The position numbers were made by a program, and so were the translations under genes. The notes below the pieces were generated by a model. The model had not been told where the DNA came from. It was given only the letters and a program-made list of their open reading frames with translations, and made no database searches. A DNA stretch of 64,000 nt from Hydractinia symbiolongicarpus (taxonomy: Eukaryota; Cnidaria; Hydrozoa; Anthoathecata; Hydractiniidae). This document shows positions 37,810 through 52,500 of the stretch, one piece after another. How positions within the stretch are numbered: the first letter of the stretch is position 1; each line of letters begins with the position of its first letter. The stretch is taken from assembly GCF_029227915.1 (NCBI RefSeq), contig NC_079876.1:1242001-1306000 (forward strand), in the 5' to 3' direction.

Positions 37810-40800
37810 TATAGTCAAAAGTATACAAAGAAAGTACCCAGGGAGTAAACTCATTTCCAGAACGATTTTTTAAATTATTTTTTCACAACTAAAACGCATA
37901 AGACTTGTAGTTTTTAAAAATGTTTTCATTTTTGATGACACGCTGAATAAAAGAAGTTTAATCGCCGGCAAACGAAAACCTGCGATTTCCCGTAAATCCC
38001 GGACTCGGCCCGTATAGTCAAAAGTATACAAAGAAAGTACCCAGGGAGTAAACTCATTTCCAGAACGATTTTTTAAATTATTTTTTCACCACTAAAACGC
38101 ATAAGACTTGTAGTTTTTAAAAATGTTTTCATTTTTGATGAGACGCTGAATAAAAGAAGTTTAATCGCCGGCAAACGAAAACCCGCGATTTCCCGTAAAT
38201 CCCGGGCATCGCCCGTATAGTCAAAAGTATACAAAGAAAGTACCCAGGGAGTAAACTCATTTCCAGAACGATTTTTTAAATTATTTTTTCACAACTAAAA
38301 CGCATAAGACTTGTAGTTTTTAAAAATGTTTTCATTTTTGATGACACGCTGAATAAAAGAAGTTTAATCGCCGGCAAACGAAAACCCGCGATTTCCCGTA
38401 AATCCCGGGCTTGGCCCGTATAGTCAAAAGTATACAAAGAAAGTACCCAGGGAGTAAACTCATTTTCCGAACGATTTTTTAAATCACTTTTTCACCACTA
38501 AAACGCATGAGACTTGTAGTTTTTAAAAATGTTTTCATTTTTGATGAGACGCTGAATAAAAGCAGTTTAATCGCCGGCAAACGAAAACCAGCGATTTCCC
38601 GTAAATCCCGGGCTTGGCACGTATAGTCGAATGTTTACAAAGAAAGTACCCTGTGAGTAAACTCATTTCCAGAACGATTTTTTAAATTATTTTTTCATCA
38701 CTAAAACGCATAAGACTTGTAGTTTTTAAAAATGTTTTCATTTTTGATGAGACGCTGAAAAAAAGCAGTTTAATCTCCGGCAAACGAAAACCTGCGATTT
38801 CCCTAAATCCCGGACTCGGCCCGTATAGTCAAAAGTATACAAAGAAAGTACCCAGGGAGTAAACTCATTTCCAGAACGATTTTTTAAATTATTTTTTCAC
38901 CACTAAAACGCATAAGACTTGTAGTTTTTAAAAATGTTTTTATTTTTGATGAAACGCTGAATAAAAGAAGTTTAATCGCCGGCAAACGAAAACCCGCGAT
39001 TTCCCGTAAATCCCGGGCTTCGCCCGTATAGTCAAATGTATACAAAGAAAGTACCCAGGGAGTAAACTCATTTCCCGAACGATTTTTTAAATTATTTTTT
39101 CACCACTAAAACGCATGAGACTTGTAGTTTTCAAAAATGTTTTCATTTTTGATGAGACGCTGAATAAAAGCAGTTTAATCGCCGGCAAACGAAAACCTGC
39201 GATTTCCCGTAAATCCCGGACTCGGCCCGTATAGTCAAAAGTATACAAAGAAAGTACCCAGGAAGTAAACTCATTTCCAGAACGTTTTTTTAAATTATTT
39301 TTTCACCACTAAAACGCATAAGACTTGTAGTTTTTAAAAATGTTTTCATTTTTGATGAGACGCTGAATAAAAGAAGTTTAATCGCCGGCAAACGAAAACC
39401 TGCGATTTCCCGTAAATCCTGGACTCGGCCCGTATAGTCAAAAGTATACAAAGAAAGTACCCAGGGGGTAAACTCATTTCCAAAACGATTTTTTAAATTA
39501 TTATTTCACCACTAAAACGCATGAGACTTGTAGTTTTCAAGAAGGTTTTCATTTTTGATGAGACGCTGAATAAAAGCAGTTTAATCGCCGGCAAACGAAA
39601 ACCCGCGATTTCCCGTAAATCCCGGGCTTGGCACGTATAGTCGAATGTATACAAAGAAAGTACCCTGTGAGTAAACTCATTTGCAGAACGATTTTTTAAA
39701 TTATTTTTTCATCACTAAAACGCATAAGACTTGTAGTTTTTAAAAATGTTTTCATTTTTGATGAGACGCTGAATAAAAGAAGTTTAATCGCCGGCAAACG
39801 AAAACCCGCGATTTCCCGTAAATCCCGAGCTTCGCCCGTATAGTCAAATGTATACAAAGAAAGTACCCAGGGAGTAAACTCATTTCCCGAACGATTTTTT
39901 AAATGATTTTTTCACCACTAAAACGCATGAGACTTGTAGTTTTCAAAAATGTTTTTATTTTTGATGAGACGCTGAAAAAAAGAAGTTTAATCGCCGGCAA
40001 ACGAAAACCCGCGATTTCCCGTAAATCCCGGGCTTCGCCCGTATAGTCAAATGTATACAAAGAAAGTACCCAGGGAGTAAACTCATTTCCCGAACGATTT
40101 TTTAAATTATTTTTTCACCACTAAAACGCATGAGACTTGTAGTTTTTAAAAATGTTTTCATTTTTGATGAGACGCTGAATAAAAGCAGTTTAATCGCCGG
40201 CAAACGAAAACCTGCGATTTCCCGTAAATCCCGGACTCGGCCCGTATAGTCAAAAGTATACAAAGAAAGTACCCAGGGAGTAAACTCATTTCCAGAACGA
40301 TTTTTTAAATTATTTTTTCGCCACTAAAACGCATAAGACTTGTAGTTTTTAAAAATGTTTTCATTTTTGATGAGACGCTGAATAAAAGAAGTTTAATCGC
40401 CGGCAAACGAAAACCCGCGATTTCCCGTAAATCCCGGGCTTGGCCCGTATAGTCAAAAGTATACAAAGAAAGTACCCAAGGAGTAAACTCATTTCCCGAA
40501 CGATTTTTTAAATTACTTTTTCACCACTAAAACGCATGAGACTTGTAGTTTTTAAAAATGTTTTCATTTTTGATGAGACGCTGAATAAAAGAAGTTTAAT
40601 CGCCGGCAAACGAAAACCCGCGATTTCCCGTAAATCCCGGGCTTCGCCCGTATAGTCAAAAGTATACAAAGAAAGTACCCAGGGAGTAAACTCATTTCCC
40701 GAACGATTTTTTAAATTATTTTTTCACCACTAAAACGCAGAAGACTTGTAGTTTTTAAAAATGTTTTAATTTTTGATGAGACGCTGAATAAAAGAAGTTC

Positions 40801-42030
40801 AATCGCCGGCAAACGAAAACCCGCGATTTCCCGTAAATCCCGGCTTGGCCCGTATAGTCAAAAGTATACAAAGAAAGTACCCAGGAAGTAAACTCATTTC
40901 CCGAACGATTTTTTAAATTATTTTTTCACCACTAAAACGCATGAGACTTGTAGTTTTCAAAAATGTTTTCATTTTTGATGAGACGCTGAAAAAAAACAGT
41001 TTAATTGCCGGCAAACGAAAACCTGCGATTTCCCTAAATCCCGGACTCGGCCCGTATAGTCAAAAGTATACAAAGAAAGTACCCAGGGAGTAAACTCATT
41101 TCCAGAACGATTTTTTAAATTATTTTTTCACCACTAAAACGCATAAGACTTGTAGTTTTTAAAAATGTTTTCATTTTTGATGAGACGCTGAATAAAAGAA
41201 GTTTAATCGCCGGCAAACGAAAACCCGCGATTTCCCGTAAATCCCGGGCTTCGCCCGTATAGTCAAAAGTATACAAAGAAAGTACCCAGGGAGTAAACTC
41301 ATTTCCCGAACGATTTTTTAAATTATTTTTTCACCACTAAAACGCATGAGACTTGTAGTTTTCAAAAAAGTTTTCATTTTTGATGAGACGCTGAATAAAA
41401 GCAGTTTAATCGCCGGCAAACGAAAACCTGCGATTTCCCGTAAATCCCGGACTCGGCCCGTATAGTCAAAAGTATACAAAGAAAGTACCCAGGGAGTAAA
41501 CTCATTTCCAGAACGATTTTTTAAATTATTTTTTCACCACTAAAACGCATAAGACTTGTAGTTTTTAAAAATGTTTTCATTTTTGATGAGACGCTGAATA
41601 AAAGAAGTTTAATCGCCGGCAAACGAAAACCCGCGATTTCCCGTAAATCCCGGGCTTCGCCCGTATAGTCAAAAGTATACAAAGAAAGTACCCAGGGAGT
41701 AAACTCATTTCCAGAACGATTTTTTAAATTATTTTTTCACCACTAAAACGCATAAGACTTGTAGTTTTTAAAAATGTTTTCATTTTTGATGACACGCTGA
41801 ATAAAAGAAGTTTAATCGCCGGCAAACGAAAACCCGCGATTTCTCGTAAATCCTGGCTTGGCCCGTATAGTCAAAAGTATACAAAGAAAGTACCCAGGGA
41901 GTAAACTCATTTTCCGAACGATTTTTTAAATCACTTTTTCACCACTAAAACGCATGAGACTTGTAGTTTTTAAAAATGTTTTCCTTTTTGATGAGACGCT
42001 GAATAAAAGAAGTTTAATCGCCGGCAAACG

Positions 42031-45000
42031 AAAACCCGTGATTTCCCGTAAATCCTGGACTCGGCCCGTATAGTCAAAGGTATACAAAGAAAGTACCCAG
42101 GGAGTAAACTAATTTCCCAAACGATTTTTTAAATTATTATTTCACCACTAAAACGCATGAGACTTGTAGTTTTCAAGAATGTTTTCATTTTTGATGAGAC
42201 GCTGAATAAAAGCAGTTTAATCGCCAGCAAACGAAAACCCGCGATTTCCCGTAAATCCCGGGCTTGGCACGTATAGTCGAATGTATACAAAGAAAGTACC
42301 CTGTAAGTAAACTCATTTCCAGAACGATTTTTTAAATTATTTTTTCATCACTAAAACCCATAAGACTTGTAGTTTTTAAAAATGTTTTCATTTTTGATGA
42401 GACGCTGAATAAAAGAAGTTTAATCGCCGGCAAACAAAAACCTGCGATTTCCCGTAAATCCTGGACTCGGCCCGTATAGTCAAAGGTATACAAAGAAAGT
42501 ACCCAGGGAGTAAACTAATTTCCCAAACGATTTTTTAAATTATTTTTTCACCACTAAAACGCATGAGACTTGTAGTTTTCAAGAATGTTTTCATTTTTGA
42601 TGAGACGCTGAATAAAAGAAGTTTAATCGCCGGCAAACGAAAACCCGCGATTTCCCGTAAATCCCGGGCTTCGCCCGTATAGTCAAAAGTATACAAAGAA
42701 AGTACCCAGGGAGTAAACTCATTTCCCGAACGATTTTTTAAATTATTTTTTCACCACTAAAACGCATGAGACTTGTAGTTTTTAAAAATGTTTTCATTTT
42801 TGATGAGACGCTGAATAAAAGAAGTTCAATCGCCGGCAAACGAAAACCCGCGATTTCCCGTAAATCCCGGCTTGGCCCGTATAGTCAAAAGTATACAAAG
42901 AAAGTACCCAGGAAGTAAACTCATTTCCCGAACGATTTTTTAAATTATTTTTTCACCACTAAAACGCATGAGACTTGTAGTTTTCAAAAATGTTTTCATT
43001 TTTGATGAGACGCTGAAAAAAAACAGTTTAATTGCCGGCAAACGAAAACCTGCGATTTCCCTAAATCCCGGACTCGGCCCGTATAGTCAAAAGTATACAA
43101 AGAAAGTACCCAGGGAGTAAACTCATTTCCAGAACGATTTTTTAAATTATTTTTTCACCACTAAAACGCATAAGACTTGTAGTTTTTAAAAATGTTTTCA
43201 TTTTTGATGAGACGCTGAATAAAAGAAGTTTAATCGCCGGCAAACGAAAACCCGCGATTTCCCGTAAATCCCGGGCTTCGCCCGTATAGTCAAAAGTATA
43301 CAAAGAAAGTACCCAGGGAGTAAACTCATTTTCCGAACGATTTTTTAAATTATTTTTTCACCACTAAAACGCATGAGACTTGTAGTTTTCAAAAAAGTTT
43401 TCATTTTTGATGAGACGCTGAATAAAAGCAGTTTAATCGCCGGCAAACGAAAACCTGCGATTTCCCGTAAATCCCGGACTCGGCCCGTATAGTCAAAAGT
43501 ATACAAAGAAAGTACCCAGGGAGTAAACTCATTTCCAGAACGATTTTTTAAATTATTTTTTCACCACTAAAACGCATAAGACTTGTAGTTTTTAAAAATG
43601 TTTTCATTTTTGATGAGACGCTGAATAAAAGAAGTTTAATCGCCGGCAAACGAAAACCCGCGATTTCCCGTAAATCCCGGGCATCGCCCGTATAGTCAAA
43701 AGTATACAAAGAAAGTACCCAGGGAGTAAACTCATTTCCAGAACGATTTTTTAAATTATTTTTTCACAACTAAAACGCATAAGACTTGTAGTTTTTAAAA
43801 ATGTTTTCATTTTTGATGACACGCTGAATAAAAGAAGTTTAATCGCCGGCAAACGAAAACCTGCGATTTCCCGTAAATCCCGGACTCGGCCCGTATAGTC
43901 AAAAGTATACAAAGAAAGTACCCAGGGAGTAAACTCATTTCCAGAACGATTTTTTAAATTATTTTTTCACCACTAAAACGCATAAGACTTGTAGTTTTTA
44001 AAAATGTTTTCATTTTTGATGAGACGCTGAATAAAAGAAGTTTAATCGCCGGCAAACGAAAACCCGCGATTTCCCGTAAATCCCGGGCATCGCCCGTATA
44101 GTCAAAAGTATACAAAGAAAGTACCCAGGGAGTAAACTCATTTCCAGAACGATTTTTTAAATTATTTTTTCACAACTAAAAGGCATAAGACTTGTAGTTT
44201 TTAAAAATGTTTTCATTTTTGATGACACGCTGAATAAAAGAAGTTTAATCGCCGGCAAACGAAAACCCGCGATTTCCCGTAAATCCCGGGCTTGGCCCGT
44301 ATAGTCAAAAGTATACAAAGAAAGTACCCAGGGAGTAAACTCATTTTCCGAACGATTTTTTAAATCACTTTTTCACCACTAAAACGCATGAGACTTGTAG
44401 TTTTTAAAAATGTTTTCATTTTTGATGAGACGCTGAATAAAAGCAGTTTAATCGCCGGCAAACGAAAACCAGCGATTTCCCGTAAATCCCGGGCTTGGCA
44501 CGTATAGTCGAATGTTTACAAAGAAAGTACCCTGTGAGTAAACTCATTTCCAGAACGATTTTTTAAATTATTTTTTCATCACTAAAACGCATAAGACTTG
44601 TAGTTTTTAAAAATGTTTTCATTTTTGATGAGACGCTGAAAAAAAGCAGTTTAATCTCCGGCAAACGAAAACCTGCGATTTCCCTAAATCCCGGACTCGG
44701 CCCGTATAGTCAAAAGTATACAAAGAAAGTACCCAGGGAGTAAACTCATTTCCAGAACGATTTTTTAAATTATTTTTTCACCACTAAAACGCATAAGACT
44801 TGTAGTTTTTAAAAATGTTTTTATTTTTGATGAAACGCTGAATAAAAGAAGTTTAATCGCCGGCAAACGAAAACCCGCGATTTCCCGTAAATCCCGGGCT
44901 TCGCCCGTATAGTCAAATGTATACAAAGAAAGTACCCAGGGAGTAAACTCATTTCCCGAACGATTTTTTAAATTATTTTTTCACCACTAAAACGCATGAG

Positions 45001-47880
45001 ACTTGTAGTTTTCAAAAATGTTTTCATTTTTGATGAGACGCTGAATAAAAGCAGTTTAATCGCCGGCAAACGAAAACCTGCGATTTCCCGTAAATCCCGG
45101 ACTCGGCCCGTATAGTCAAAAGTATACAAAGAAAGTACCCAGGAAGTAAACTCATTTCCAGAACGATTTTTTAAATTATTTTTTCACCACTAAAACGCAT
45201 AAGACTTGTAGTTTTTAAAAATGTTTTCATTTTTGATGAGACGCTGAATAAAAGAAGTTTAATCGCCGGCAAACGAAAACCTGCGATTTCCCGTAAATCC
45301 TGGACTCGGCCCGTATAGTCAAAAGTATACAAAGAAAGTACCCAGGGGGTAAACTCATTTCCAAAACGATTTTTTAAATTATTATTTCACCACTAAAACG
45401 CATGAGACTTGTAGTTTTCAAGAAGGTTTTCATTTTTGATGAGACGCTGAATAAAAGCAGTTTAATCGCCGGCAAACGAAAACCCGCGATTTCCCGTAAA
45501 TCCCGGGCTTGGCACGTATAGTCGAATGTATACAAAGAAAGTACCCTGTGAGTAAACTCATTTGCAGAACGATTTTTTAAATTATTTTTTCATCACTAAA
45601 ACGCATAAGACTTGTAGTTTTTAAAAATGTTTTCATTTTTGATGAGACGCTGAATAAAAGAAGTTTAATCGCCGGCAAACGAAAACCCGCGATTTCCCGT
45701 AAATCCCGAGCTTCGCCCGTATAGTCAAATGTATACAAAGAAAGTACCCAGGGAGTAAACTCATTTCCCGAACGATTTTTTAAATGATTTTTTCACCACT
45801 AAAACGCATGAGACTTGTAGTTTTCAAAAATGTTTTTATTTTTGATGAGACGCTGAAAAAAAGAAGTTTAATCGCCGGCAAACGAAAACCCGCGATTTCC
45901 CGTAAATCCCGGGCTTCGCCCGTATAGTCAAATGTATACAAAGAAAGTACCCAGGGAGTAAACTCATTTCCCGAACGATTTTTTAAATTATTTTTTCACC
46001 ACTAAAACGCATGAGACTTGTAGTTTTTAAAAATGTTTTCATTTTTGATGAGACGCTGAATAAAAGCAGTTTAATCGCCGGCAAACGAAAACCTGCGATT
46101 TCCCGTAAATCCCGGACTCGGCCCGTATAGTCAAAAGTATACAAAGAAAGTACCCAGGGAGTAAACTCATTTCCAGAACGATTTTTTAAATTATTTTTTC
46201 GCCACTAAAACGCATAAGACTTGTAGTTTTTAAAAATGTTTTCATTTTTGATGAGACGCTGAATAAAAGAAGTTTAATCGCCGGCAAACGAAAACCCGCG
46301 ATTTCCCGTAAATCCCGGGCTTGGCCCGTATAGTCAAAAGTATACAAAAAAGTACCCAAGGAGTAAACTCATTTCCCGAACGATTTTTTAAATTACTTTT
46401 TCACCACTAAAACGCATGAGACTTGTAGTTTTTAAAAATGTTTTCATTTTTGATGAGACGCTGAATAAAAGAAGTTTAATCGCCGGCAAACGAAAACCCG
46501 CGATTTCCCGTAAATCCCGGGCTTCGCCCGTATAGTCAAAAGTATACAAAGAAAGTACCCAGGGAGTAAACTCATTTCCCGAACGATTTTTTAAATTATT
46601 TTTTCACCACTAAAACGCAGAAGACTTGTAGTTTTTAAAAATGTTTTAATTTTTGATGAGACGCTGAATAAAAGAAGTTCAATCGCCGGCAAACGAAAAC
46701 CCGCGATTTCCCGTAAATCCCGGCTTGGCCCGTATAGTCAAAAGTATACAAAGAAAGTACCCAGGAAGTAAACTCATTTCCCGAACGATTTTTTAAATTA
46801 TTTTTTCACCACTAAAACGCATGAGACTTGTAGTTTTCAAAAATGTTTTCATTTTTGATGAGACGCTGAAAAAAAACAGTTTAATTGCCGGCAAACGAAA
46901 ACCTGCGATTTCCCTAAATCCCGGACTCGGCCCGTATAGTCAAAAGTATACAAAGAAAGTACCCAGGGAGTAAACTCATTTCCAGAACGATTTTTTAAAT
47001 TATTTTTTCACCACTAAAACGCATAAGACTTGTAGTTTTTAAAAATGTTTTCATTTTTGATGAGACGCTGAATAAAAGAAGTTTAATCGCCGGCAAACGA
47101 AAACCCGCGATTTCCCGTAAATCCCGGGCTTCGCCCGTATAGTCAAAAGTATACAAAGAAAGTACCCAGGGAGTAAACTCATTTCCCGAACGATTTTTTA
47201 AATTATTTTTTCACCACTAAAACGCATGAGACTTGTAGTTTTCAAAAAAGTTTTCATTTTTGATGAGACGCTGAATAAAAGCAGTTTAATCGCCGGCAAA
47301 CGAAAACCTGCGATTTCCCGTAAATCCCGGACTCGGCCCGTATAGTCAAAAGTATACAAAGAAAGTACCCAGGGAGTAAACTCATTTCCAGAACGATTTT
47401 TTAAATTATTTTTTCACCACTAAAACGCATAAGACTTGTAGTTTTTAAAAATGTTTTCATTTTTGATGAGACGCTGAATAAAAGAAGTTTAATCGCCGGC
47501 AAACGAAAACCCGCGATTTCCCGTAAATCCCGGGCTTCGCCCGTATAGTCAAAAGTATACAAAGAAAGTACCCAGGGAGTAAACTCATTTCCAGAACGAT
47601 TTTTTAAATTATTTTTTCACCACTAAAACGCATAAGACTTGTAGTTTTTAAAAATGTTTTCATTTTTGATGACACGCTGAATAAAAGAAGTTTAATCGCC
47701 GGCAAACGAAAACCCGCGATTTCTCGTAAATCCTGGCTTGGCCCGTATAGTCAAAAGTATACAAAGAAAGTACCCAGGGAGTAAACTCATTTTCCGAACG
47801 ATTTTTTAAATCACTTTTTCACCACTAAAACGCATGAGACTTGTAGTTTTTAAAAATGTTTTCCTTTTTGATGAGACGCT
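42031..47880 (+). repeat. Domain III 29-monomer HOR, copy 2 (about 5,850 bp)
   Basis: Co-linear with copy 1. The offset falls from 5,881 to 5,880 bp at about 46,348, where 'caaagaaag' has become 'caaaaaag'. Co-linearity ends at 47880, just after 'gttttcctttttgatgagacgct'. Copy 1 continues with 'gaataaaagaag' while this copy jumps to the 'gaaaaaaagcagtttaatctcc' monomer type found at 44638. The jump skips back by 16 monomers. Confidence 0.86.
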
Positions 47881-49548
47881 GAAAAAAAGCAGTTTAATCT
47901 CCGGCAAACGAAAACCTGCGATTTCCCTAAATCCCGGACTCGGCCCGTATAGTCAAAAGTATACAAAGAAAGTACCCAGGGAGTAAACTCATTTCCAGAA
48001 CGATTTTTTAAATTATTTTTTCACCACTAAAACGCATAAGACTTGTAGTTTTTAAAAATGTTTTTATTTTTGATGAAACGCTGAATAAAAGAAGTTTAAT
48101 CGCCGGCAAACGAAAACCCGCGATTTCCCGTAAATCCCGGGCTTCGCCCGTATAGTCAAATGTATACAAAGAAAAGACCCAGGGAGTAAACTCATTTCCC
48201 GAACGATTTTTTAAATTATTTTTTCACCACTAAAACGCATGAGACTTGTAGTTTTCAAAAATGTTTTCATTTTTGATGAGACGCTGAATAAAAGCAGTTT
48301 AATCGCCGGCAAACGAAAACCTGCGATTTCCCGTAAATCCCGGACTCGGCCCGTATAGTCAAAAGTATACAAAGAAAGTACCCAGGGAGTAAACTCATTT
48401 CCAGAACGATTTTTTAAATTATTTTTTCACCACTAAAACGCATAAGACTTGTAGTTTTTAAAAATGTTTTCATTTTTGATGAGACGGTGAATAAAAGAAG
48501 TTTAATCGCCGGCAAACGAAAACCTGCGATTTCCCGTAAATCCTGGACTCGGCCCGTATAGTCAAAAGTATACAAAGAAAGTACCCAGGGGGTAAACTCA
48601 TTTCCCAAACAATTTTTTAAATTATTATTTCACCACTAAAACGCATGAGACTTGTAGTTTTCAAGAATGTTTTCATTTTTGATGAGACGCTGAATAAAAG
48701 CAGTTTAATCGCCGGCAAACGAAAACCTGCGATTTCCCGTAAATCCCGGACTCGGCCCGTATAGTCAAAAGTATACAAAGAAAGTACCCAGGGAGTAAAC
48801 TCATTTCCAGAACGATTTCTTAAATTATTTTTTCACCACTAAAACGCATAAGACTTGTAGTTTTTAAAAATGTTTTCATTTTTGATGAGACGCTGAATAA
48901 AAGAAGTTTAATCGCCGGCAAACGAAAACCTGCGATTTCCCGTAAATCCTGGACTCGGCCCGTATAGTCAAAAGTATACAAAGAAAGTACCCAGGGGGTA
49001 AACTCATTTCCCAAACGATTTTTTAAATTATTATTTCACCACTAAAACGCATGAGACTTGTAGTTTTCAAGAATGTTTTCATTTTTGATGAGACACTGAA
49101 TAAAAGCAGTTTAATCGCCGGCAAACGAAAACCCGCGATTTCCCGTAAATCCCGGGCTTGGCACGTATAGTCGAATGTATACAAAGAAAGTACCCTGTGA
49201 GTAAACTCATTTCCAGAACGATTTTTTAAATTATTTTTTCATCACTAAAACGCATAAGACTTGTAGTTTTTAAAAATGTTTTCATTTTTGATGAGACGCT
49301 GAATAAAAGAAGTTTAATCGCCGGCAAACGAAAACCCGCGATTTCCCGTAAATCCCGGGCTTCGCCCGTATAGTCAAATGTATACAAAGAAAGTACCCAG
49401 GGAGTAAACTCATTTCCCGATCGATTTTTTAAATTATTTTTTCACCACTAAAACGCATGAGACTTGTAGTTTTCAAAAATGTTTTTATTTTTGATGAGAC
49501 GCTGAAAAAAAGAAGTTTAATCGCCGGCAAACGAAAACCCGCGATTTC
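44480..49548 (+). repeat. 25-monomer HOR, copy 1 (5,069 bp)
   Basis: This unit overlaps the tail of the 29-mer and extends through the rearranged join at 47880. It recurs immediately downstream at offset 5,069 bp. Private markers include 'gaaaagaccc' (48171), 'gacggtgaat' (48483), 'cccaaacaatttttt' (about 48,604), 'gatttcttaaatt' (about 48,814) and 'cccgatcgatt' (about 49,416). Its right edge is a chimeric monomer that begins with 'gaaaaaaagaag' and ends with 'cttggcacg' plus 'atgtttac'. Confidence 0.88.
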
Positions 49549-52500
49549 CCGTAAATCCCGGGCTTGGCACGTATAGTCGAATGTTTACAAAGAAAGTACC
49601 CTGTGAGTAAACTCATTTCCAGAACGATTTTTTAAATTATTTTTTCATCACTAAAACGCATAAGACTTGTAGTTTTTAAAAATGTTTTCATTTTTGATGA
49701 GACGCTGAAAAAAAGCAGTTTAATCTCCGGCAAACGAAAACCTGCGATTTCCCTAAATCCCGGACTCGGCCCGTATAGTCAAAAGTATACAAAGAAAGTA
49801 CCCAGGGAGTAAACTCATTTCCAGAACGATTTTTTAAATTATTTTTTCACCACTAAAACGCATAAGACTTGTAGTTTTTAAAAATGTTTTTATTTTTGAT
49901 GAAACGCTGAATAAAAGAAGTTTAATCGCCGGCAAACGAAAACCCGCGATTTCCCGTAAATCCCGGGCTTCGCCCGTATAGTCAAATGTATACAAAGAAA
50001 GTACCCAGGGAGTAAACTCATTTCCCGAACGATTTTTTAAATTATTTTTTCACCACTAAAACGCATGAGACTTGTAGTTTTCAAAAATGTTTTCATTTTT
50101 GATGAGACGCTGAATAAAAGCAGTTTAATCGCCGGCAAACGAAAACCTGCGATTTCCCGTAAATCCCGGACTCGGCCCGTATAGTCAAAAGTATACAAAG
50201 AAAGTACCCAGGAAGTAAACTCATTTCCAGAACGATTTTTTAAATTATTTTTTCACCACTAAAACGCATAAGACTTGTAGTTTTTAAAAATGTTTTCATT
50301 TTTGATGAGACGCTGAATAAAAGAAGTTTAATCGCCGGCAAACGAAAACCTGCGATTTCCCGTAAATCCTGGACTCGGCCCGTATAGTCAAAAGTATACA
50401 AAGAAAGTACCCAGGGGGTAAACTCATTTCCAAAACGATTTTTTAAATTATTATTTCACCACTAAAACGCATGAGACTTGTAGTTTTCAAGAAGGTTTTC
50501 ATTTTTGATGAGACGCTGAATAAAAGCAGTTTAATCGCCGGCAAACGAAAACCCGCGATTTCCCGTAAATCCCGGGCTTGGCACGTATAGTCGAATGTAT
50601 ACAAAGAAAGTACCCTGTGAGTAAACTCATTTGCAGAACGATTTTTTAAATTATTTTTTCATCACTAAAACGCATAAGACTTGTAGTTTTTAAAAATGTT
50701 TTCATTTTTGATGAGACGCTGAATAAAAGAAGTTTAATCGCCGGCAAACGAAAACCCGCGATTTCCCGTAAATCCCGAGCTTCGCCCGTATAGTCAAATG
50801 TATACAAAGAAAGTACCCAGGGAGTAAACTCATTTCCCGAACGATTTTTTAAATGATTTTTTCACCACTAAAACGCATGAGACTTGTAGTTTTCAAAAAT
50901 GTTTTTATTTTTGATGAGACGCTGAAAAAAAGAAGTTTAATCGCCGGCAAACGAAAACCCGCGATTTCCCGTAAATCCCGGGCTTCGCCCGTATAGTCAA
51001 ATGTATACAAAGAAAGTACCCAGGGAGTAAACTCATTTCCCGAACGATTTTTTAAATTATTTTTTCACCACTAAAACGCATGAGACTTGTAGTTTTTAAA
51101 AATGTTTTCATTTTTGATGAGACGCTGAATAAAAGCAGTTTAATCGCCGGCAAACGAAAACCTGCGATTTCCCGTAAATCCCGGACTCGGCCCGTATAGT
51201 CAAAAGTATACAAAGAAAGTACCCAGGGAGTAAACTCATTTCCAGAACGATTTTTTAAATTATTTTTTCGCCACTAAAACGCATAAGACTTGTAGTTTTT
51301 AAAAATGTTTTCATTTTTGATGAGACGCTGAATAAAAGAAGTTTAATCGCCGGCAAACGAAAACCCGCGATTTCCCGTAAATCCCGGGCTTGGCCCGTAT
51401 AGTCAAAAGTATACAAAAAAGTACCCAAGGAGTAAACTCATTTCCCGAACGATTTTTTAAATTACTTTTTCACCACTAAAACGCATGAGACTTGTAGTTT
51501 TTAAAAATGTTTTCATTTTTGATGAGACGCTGAATAAAAGAAGTTTAATCGCCGGCAAACGAAAACCCGCGATTTCCCGTAAATCCCGGGCTTCGCCCGT
51601 ATAGTCAAAAGTATACAAAGAAAGTACCCAGGGAGTAAACTCATTTCCCGAACGATTTTTTAAATTATTTTTTCACCACTAAAACGCAGAAGACTTGTAG
51701 TTTTTAAAAATGTTTTAATTTTTGATGAGACGCTGAATAAAAGAAGTTCAATCGCCGGCAAACGAAAACCCGCGATTTCCCGTAAATCCCGGCTTGGCCC
51801 GTATAGTCAAAAGTATACAAAGAAAGTACCCAGGAAGTAAACTCATTTCCCGAACGATTTTTTAAATTATTTTTTCACCACTAAAACGCATGAGACTTGT
51901 AGTTTTCAAAAATGTTTTCATTTTTGATGAGACGCTGAAAAAAAACAGTTTAATTGCCGGCAAACGAAAACCTGCGATTTCCCTAAATCCCGGACTCGGC
52001 CCGTATAGTCAAAAGTATACAAAGAAAGTACCCAGGGAGTAAACTCATTTCCAGAACGATTTTTTAAATTATTTTTTCACCACTAAAACGCATAAGACTT
52101 GTAGTTTTTAAAAATGTTTTCATTTTTGATGAGACGCTGAATAAAAGAAGTTTAATCGCCGGCAAACGAAAACCCGCGATTTCCCGTAAATCCCGGGCTT
52201 CGCCCGTATAGTCAAAAGTATACAAAGAAAGTACCCAGGGAGTAAACTCATTTCCCGAACGATTTTTTAAATTATTTTTTCACCACTAAAACGCATGAGA
52301 CTTGTAGTTTTCAAAAAAGTTTTCATTTTTGATGAGACGCTGAATAAAAGCAGTTTAATCGCCGGCAAACGAAAACCTGCGATTTCCCGTAAATCCCGGA
52401 CTCGGCCCGTATAGTCAAAAGTATACAAAGAAAGTACCCAGGGAGTAAACTCATTTCCAGAACGATTTTTTAAATTATTTTTTCACCACTAAAACGCATA

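Larger units (their letters stand above)
36150..42030 (+). repeat. Domain III 29-monomer HOR, copy 1 (5,881 bp)
   Basis: Offset 5,881 bp to copy 2 holds at many private variants: 'taaaacccat' (36471 and 42352), 'gttcaatc' (36943 and 42824), 'gcatcgcccg' (38206 and 44087), 'atgtttac' (38631 and 44512), 'agggggtaaac' (39463 and 45344), 'gaaggttttc' (39541 and 45422) and 'tttcgccac' (about 40,318 and 46,199). A sub-block marked by 'gttcaatcgcc' and 'gaaaaaaaacagtttaattg' occurs twice inside the unit (about 36,900-37,800 and 40,750-41,650). The unit therefore contains an older internal duplication about 19 monomers apart. Confidence 0.88.
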
